Of a DNA stretch of 64,000 nt, positions 60,689 to 64,000 are shown in pieces. The first letter of the stretch is position 1, and every line of letters starts with the position of its first letter. The notes beneath the pieces are model-generated. The model did no database searches, was not told where the DNA came from, and worked only from the letters and a program-made list of their open reading frames with translations. Origin of the DNA: CALJDF01 sp038121105 (GTDB lineage: Bacteria; Pseudomonadota; Alphaproteobacteria; SHVP01); contig JAYONB010000002.1 in assembly GCA_038121105.1 (NCBI GenBank), forward strand, positions 186,001 through 250,000. The letters run 5' to 3'. The position numbers and the translations under genes are program-made.

Positions 60689-61912
60689 GTGACGTGGCAC
60701 CCAGCCCTTGTTATCGCCTTTTTGACGGGCCTGATCGCTTCCGGCCATATCTCGACCAACATCTACGCGCCCTCGCTGCCCTCGATGGTCGAGTTCTTCG
60801 GCACCGACGCGGCGAGTGTCCAAATGACGATCAGCGTCTACATGGCGTCTTTCGCCGTGGGTCAGTTGATCTATGGACCGTTGTCGGATCGCTTCGGGCG
60901 GCGCTCGGTCCTGCTCGGCGGCTTGGCGATCTTCGTTCTGACGACGGTGCTGATTATCGTGTCGCCCAGCATCTTCCTATCGGTTGATCTCGTCATCGTC
61001 GGACGGGGGCTGCAGGCGCTCGGGGCGTGTTCCGGTCCGGTGGTGGCGCGTGCGATTATGCGCGATCTCTATTCGCGAGAAGAAACCGCCAAGGTGATGG
61101 CCTACATCGCCCTCGCAATGGGGCTGGCGCCGGCGTTTGCGCCGGTGTTGGGTGGCTATCTTGAGGTCTGGTTCGATTGGCGTGCGTCGTTCGTGGTGGT
61201 TCTGGCATTCGCCCTAGCGGTTTTTCTCGTCGCGCTCAAAATGCCGGAAACGAACAAGCATCGTGAGATCAATGCCGCCGAGCGCCCGATTACCCTCATC
61301 ACCAATTACGGCTTCCTGTTGCGATCGCGCGCCTATTGGGGGTTTGTCAGTGTGGGGTCTTTGGTGTTCGGCGCCATGTTCGCCTTCATGGTCGGGGCGC
61401 CTTTTGTCGTGATCGAAATCTTAGGGTATTCGCCATCGTTCTACGGTTGGCTGTCGGTATCCGGAATTGGTGGCTACATGGCGGGGTCTTGGGTGACCAG
61501 CCGGATCACCGATCGGGTCGGCGTCGACCGCATGGTGCCTCTCGGGGTGACAATCGTCGGGATCGGCGGCGCGGTGTTTCTGGCATTGGGCCTATTCGGG
61601 TTCCTGGACATATACAGTCTATTTGGGCCTCTTGCGTTTATGGCGTTCGGCATGGCGATCCTGTTTCCCAGCACGCTCGCCGGATCGGTGAGCGTGTTTC
61701 CCCGGATCGCCGGCGCCGCATCGGCGCTTTACGGCTTCATTCAAATGTTGACCGCTGCATTGACGATTTCCCTCGTTGGCCTATTGGCCGACGGTACACA
61801 CATGCCGATGGTATGGGTGGTCTCCGTGGTGATGATCGGCGCATTCGTCGTCGCCATGATCGGCGGCCCTGGTCGGGGCAAAAAACAGCCCGCGCCGGTC
61901 GCTGGCGAATAG
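60689..61912 (+). CDS. Bcr/CflA family MFS drug exporter
   Basis: A 407-residue, 12-helix exporter: STNIYAPSLPSMVEFF, GPLSDRFGRRSVLLGG, GRGLQALGACSGPVVARAIMRDLYS, KMPETNKHRE. Start GTG 60689 follows AGGAAGGA (60669-60676); the open frame upstream is not family-like. A close paralogue begins 14 bases after its stop. Probably exports hydrophobic or peptide antibiotics; substrate unknown. Confidence 0.9.
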   Translation: MTWHPALVIAFLTGLIASGHISTNIYAPSLPSMVEFFGTDAASVQMTISVYMASFAVGQLIYGPLSDRFGRRSVLLGGLAIFVLTTVLIIVSPSIFLSVDLVIVGRGLQALGACSGPVVARAIMRDLYSREETAKVMAYIALAMGLAPAFAPVLGGYLEVWFDWRASFVVVLAFALAVFLVALKMPETNKHREINAAERPITLITNYGFLLRSRAYWGFVSVGSLVFGAMFAFMVGAPFVVIEILGYSPSFYGWLSVSGIGGYMAGSWVTSRITDRVGVDRMVPLGVTIVGIGGAVFLALGLFGFLDIYSLFGPLAFMAFGMAILFPSTLAGSVSVFPRIAGAASALYGFIQMLTAALTISLVGLLADGTHMPMVWVVSVVMIGAFVVAMIGGPGRGKKQPAPVAGE

Positions 61913-61926
61913 TAGGTAGGCCAGAG

Positions 61927-63123
61927 ATGCAGGAGCGGCTGCCGCTACTGATCTTCTTGATGGTCTGTCTGATGACCGTCGCCTACAGCACGATCGGCAT
62001 CTACACACCGGCGATGCCAGCGATCGCGGCTCATTTTGGTGCGACCGTCGGCCAGGTACAGCTGACCTTCAGTACCTATTTGATTGCGTTTTCGTTCGGG
62101 CAGTTGATCTACGGCCCGCTCTCCGACCGGCATGGTCGGCGTCCGGCGATATTTGTCGGATTGGCGATTTACGTCGTTGGGAGCGCGATGTCGGCGCTCG
62201 CGGTCTCGATCGAAATGCTGATTGTCGCACGTGCCGTCCAAGCTTTGGGGGGGTGCGCCGGTCCCGTCCTTGCTCGCGCCATCATGCGGGACCTTTTTGA
62301 TCGCGACGAAGGGGCGCGCTTGATGGCCTTCGTCGCGATGGTGATGGGCGTGGCGCCTGCCTTCGCGCCCGTGTTCGGCGGGTATTTGCAGGTTGCGTTC
62401 GGCTGGGAGTCGATTTTTTGGGTGCTGACGATCATTGGCGCCGTGGTGCTGGTGCTGTTCGTGCTGTTGCTGAAGGAAACGCATCCGGGTCGCGACCGAG
62501 CCGACAGCGGTGGCATCCTAACGATGCTGATGGTCTATCCGCGGCTGATGCGGTCGGCGCTTTTCATGGGCTACACCTTGAATGCGGGCTTCGCGATGGC
62601 GACGATCTTCGTCTACGTCGCGACGGCGCCGTTTATCTTGATTGAGCTGTTGCACATTCCCCCCGATATCTATGGGTGGTATTCGCTCATTCCCACCGCG
62701 TTCAATTTGGCGGGCGCCTTTGTGGCCAGCCGGTACACCGTCAGGTTGGGCGGTTCGCGGATGATGCTCTACGGCTCTAACCTCGTATTCGTCGGGGCCA
62801 TGGTGATGGTTGTGTTTGGGCTGGGCGGCTACTTGACCGTTTTTACTGTTGTGGGGCCGATGTCGATCGTGGCTTTCGGGCTGGCGATGGTCTTTCCCAG
62901 TGCGGCGCAGGGGGCGGTCAGCGTGGCGCCGCGTCAGGCGGGTGCTGCGTCGTCGCTCAACGGCTTTTTGACGATGTTGATCGCGTCCGGCGCCGTGGTC
63001 GTCGTCGGCACCCTCCCGGCAGGAACGCAGATGCCGATGGCATCCGTTGTCGGCACGATGGGTGTGCTCACCATGGTGTCGCTTTTCTTTACGCGCTACC
63101 GGGAACGGGTCGAGATGCCGTAG
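61927..63123 (+). CDS. Bcr/CflA family MFS drug exporter, tandem paralogue
   Basis: A 398-residue paralogue of the upstream gene: STIGIYTPAMPAIAAHF, GPLSDRHGRRPAIFVG, RAVQALGGCAGPVLARAIMRDLFD, LLKETHPGR. The two are clearly related but diverged, so the duplication is not recent. Start ATG 61927 is 14 bases after the first gene's stop. Ends 4 bases before gluQRS on the other strand. Confidence 0.9.
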   Translation: MQERLPLLIFLMVCLMTVAYSTIGIYTPAMPAIAAHFGATVGQVQLTFSTYLIAFSFGQLIYGPLSDRHGRRPAIFVGLAIYVVGSAMSALAVSIEMLIVARAVQALGGCAGPVLARAIMRDLFDRDEGARLMAFVAMVMGVAPAFAPVFGGYLQVAFGWESIFWVLTIIGAVVLVLFVLLLKETHPGRDRADSGGILTMLMVYPRLMRSALFMGYTLNAGFAMATIFVYVATAPFILIELLHIPPDIYGWYSLIPTAFNLAGAFVASRYTVRLGGSRMMLYGSNLVFVGAMVMVVFGLGGYLTVFTVVGPMSIVAFGLAMVFPSAAQGAVSVAPRQAGAASSLNGFLTMLIASGAVVVVGTLPAGTQMPMASVVGTMGVLTMVSLFFTRYRERVEMP

Positions 63124-63127
63124 GCAT

Positions 63128-63979
63128 CTAGGGCAGCGGCGGGAGCCGGGCGATGATGTCGTCTGGCGTTAGTCCCTGTGCCCGGAGGTCGCTTAGCGTT
63201 GCGGCCTGATTGCGCTTTGCAAGGCGTCGCCCGCTGGCATCGTCGATCAAACGGTGATGCGCGTAGTGGGGCGTCGGCAAGCTCAACAAGTGCTGCAGCA
63301 GGCGGTGGATATGCGACGCCTCAAGAAGATCCTCGCCGCGTGTCACGCAGGTAATGCCTTGCAGGTGGTCATCCACCACGACCGCCAGGTGATAGCTGGT
63401 CGGGACATCCTTTCGGGCCAACACCACGTCGCCGAACTTTGTGGGATCGGCAGCGATTCGGCCATGCGTGGCGTCGTCGAAAAACAGATGGGTGTCCACG
63501 CGCCGAAGGCCTTTTGCGCAATCCAGGCGCAAGGCAAAGGGCGCGCCTCTGGCTTTTCGCGCGGCGACATCGGCATCGGATAAGTGCCGGCATGTTCCGG
63601 GGTAAATCGGCCCATCGGGCCCGTGGGGCGCGGAGGGGCTGCGCGCGATTTCGGCGCGAATCTCTGCGCGTGTGCAGAAGCAGGGATACAGGAGACGCGC
63701 GTCATCGAGTTGGGTAAGTGCGGCGGCATACTCGTCGAAGTGCTCGGATTGGCGGCGAACGGGTGTCGGCCAGGTTAGGCCTAGCCACGTCAAATCTTCG
63801 TAGATCGCCGTTTCGAATTCCGGTCGGCAACGGCTTTGGTCGATGTCTTCGATCCGCAGCAGCATTTCGCCGCCCAGGCGTTCGGCCGTGCGCGAAGCGA
63901 CAAGCGCAGAGAACGCATGGCCAAGATGAAGGCGGCCCGTGGGGCTCGGGGCAAATCGGGTGCGCACCGGTACAGTCAT
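63128..63979 (-). CDS. gluQ: Glutamyl-Q tRNA(Asp) synthetase
   Basis: A 283-residue paralogue of the GluRS catalytic domain that attaches glutamate to queuosine of tRNA(Asp). It has the class I signature PSPTGRLHLGHAFS, LRIEDIDQSR, zinc ligands CFCTRAE and YPGTCRH, and the KMSKS-like RRLAKRNQAATL. The anticodon-binding domain is absent, as expected. Start ATG 63979 lies near the right edge; the promoter is outside. Confidence 0.94.
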   Translation of the reverse strand: MTVPVRTRFAPSPTGRLHLGHAFSALVASRTAERLGGEMLLRIEDIDQSRCRPEFETAIYEDLTWLGLTWPTPVRRQSEHFDEYAAALTQLDDARLLYPCFCTRAEIRAEIARSPSAPHGPDGPIYPGTCRHLSDADVAARKARGAPFALRLDCAKGLRRVDTHLFFDDATHGRIAADPTKFGDVVLARKDVPTSYHLAVVVDDHLQGITCVTRGEDLLEASHIHRLLQHLLSLPTPHYAHHRLIDDASGRRLAKRNQAATLSDLRAQGLTPDDIIARLPPLP

Positions 63980-64000
63980 GGCGACTTAGTATGCCGTTGT

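Overview
The window looks like a chromosomal segment from a high-GC alphaproteobacterium, probably close to Rhodospirillales. The signs are: a PHB-granule regulator (PhaR) beside a PhaC-like hydrolase and a thiolase; the metX-metW pair divergent from a chorismate mutase-hisC-tyrosine dehydrogenase operon; DUF4170, DUF2125 and TIGR02302 (DUF4175) proteins; a B12-dependent (class II) ribonucleotide reductase; and an SOS box of the alphaproteobacterial type GTTC-N7-GTTC. I saw no tRNA, rRNA, CRISPR array, transposase or phage gene. Coding density is high, most intergenic gaps are short, and 1- to 4-base start/stop overlaps are common.

Layout. 1-4.3 kb: the end of an amidase, a GFA-type zinc protein with an apparent frameshift, a YgiQ radical SAM protein, a VOC protein and a DUF1761 membrane protein with an in-frame TAG near its expected start. 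4.3-9.2 kb: a leftward catabolic-looking operon (acyl-CoA dehydrogenase, acyl-CoA ligase, cupin, two-domain VOC, cupin). 9.3-14.8 kb: photolyase, a convergent metallo-beta-lactamase hydrolase, then DUF2889, N-acyl-D-amino-acid deacylase-like and isopropylmalate-dehydrogenase-like genes. 15.1-21.5 kb: a leftward block of transhydrogenase SthA, a receiver-linker-pentapeptide-repeat protein, a Bcr/CflA exporter and a multi-PAS histidine kinase. 21.7-30.8 kb: accessory metabolism (MFS carriers, an ArsR-SRPBCC-SRPBCC-GST-ABM operon, flavin, VOC and ThDP enzymes, a ketopantoate reductase homologue). 31-37 kb: a Tat-exported PhoX phosphatase behind a three-repeat Pho box, then the PHB region. 37-44 kb: methionine and aromatic amino acid synthesis. 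44-51.6 kb: ChaC, NrdJ with SOS and DnaA boxes upstream, plsC-gmhB-like-ftsX-ftsE, a zinc-ribbon DUF3426 protein and hpt. 51.6-57 kb: TIGR02302, lysA, a 38-residue LptM-like lipoprotein and argH. 57-60.5 kb: hbd, etfA, etfB, cob(I)alamin adenosyltransferase and a twin-TM protein. 60.7-64 kb: two tandem Bcr/CflA exporters and gluQRS.

How the genes fit together. The PhaC-like enzyme, thiolase, PhaR and 3-hydroxybutyryl-CoA dehydrogenase point to C4 acyl-CoA and polyhydroxybutyrate turnover, with EtfAB as electron acceptor for acyl-CoA dehydrogenases. The PduO-type adenosyltransferase makes the cofactor that NrdJ needs. The least familiar element is the leftward block at 15.1-21.5 kb, where a degenerate receiver domain is joined by a long basic linker to a 23-repeat pentapeptide helix, one gene away from a histidine kinase. 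Two other points stand out: a 99-codon ORF that overlaps the PhaC-like gene by 185 bases in another frame, and two genes near the left edge that carry single-base lesions.
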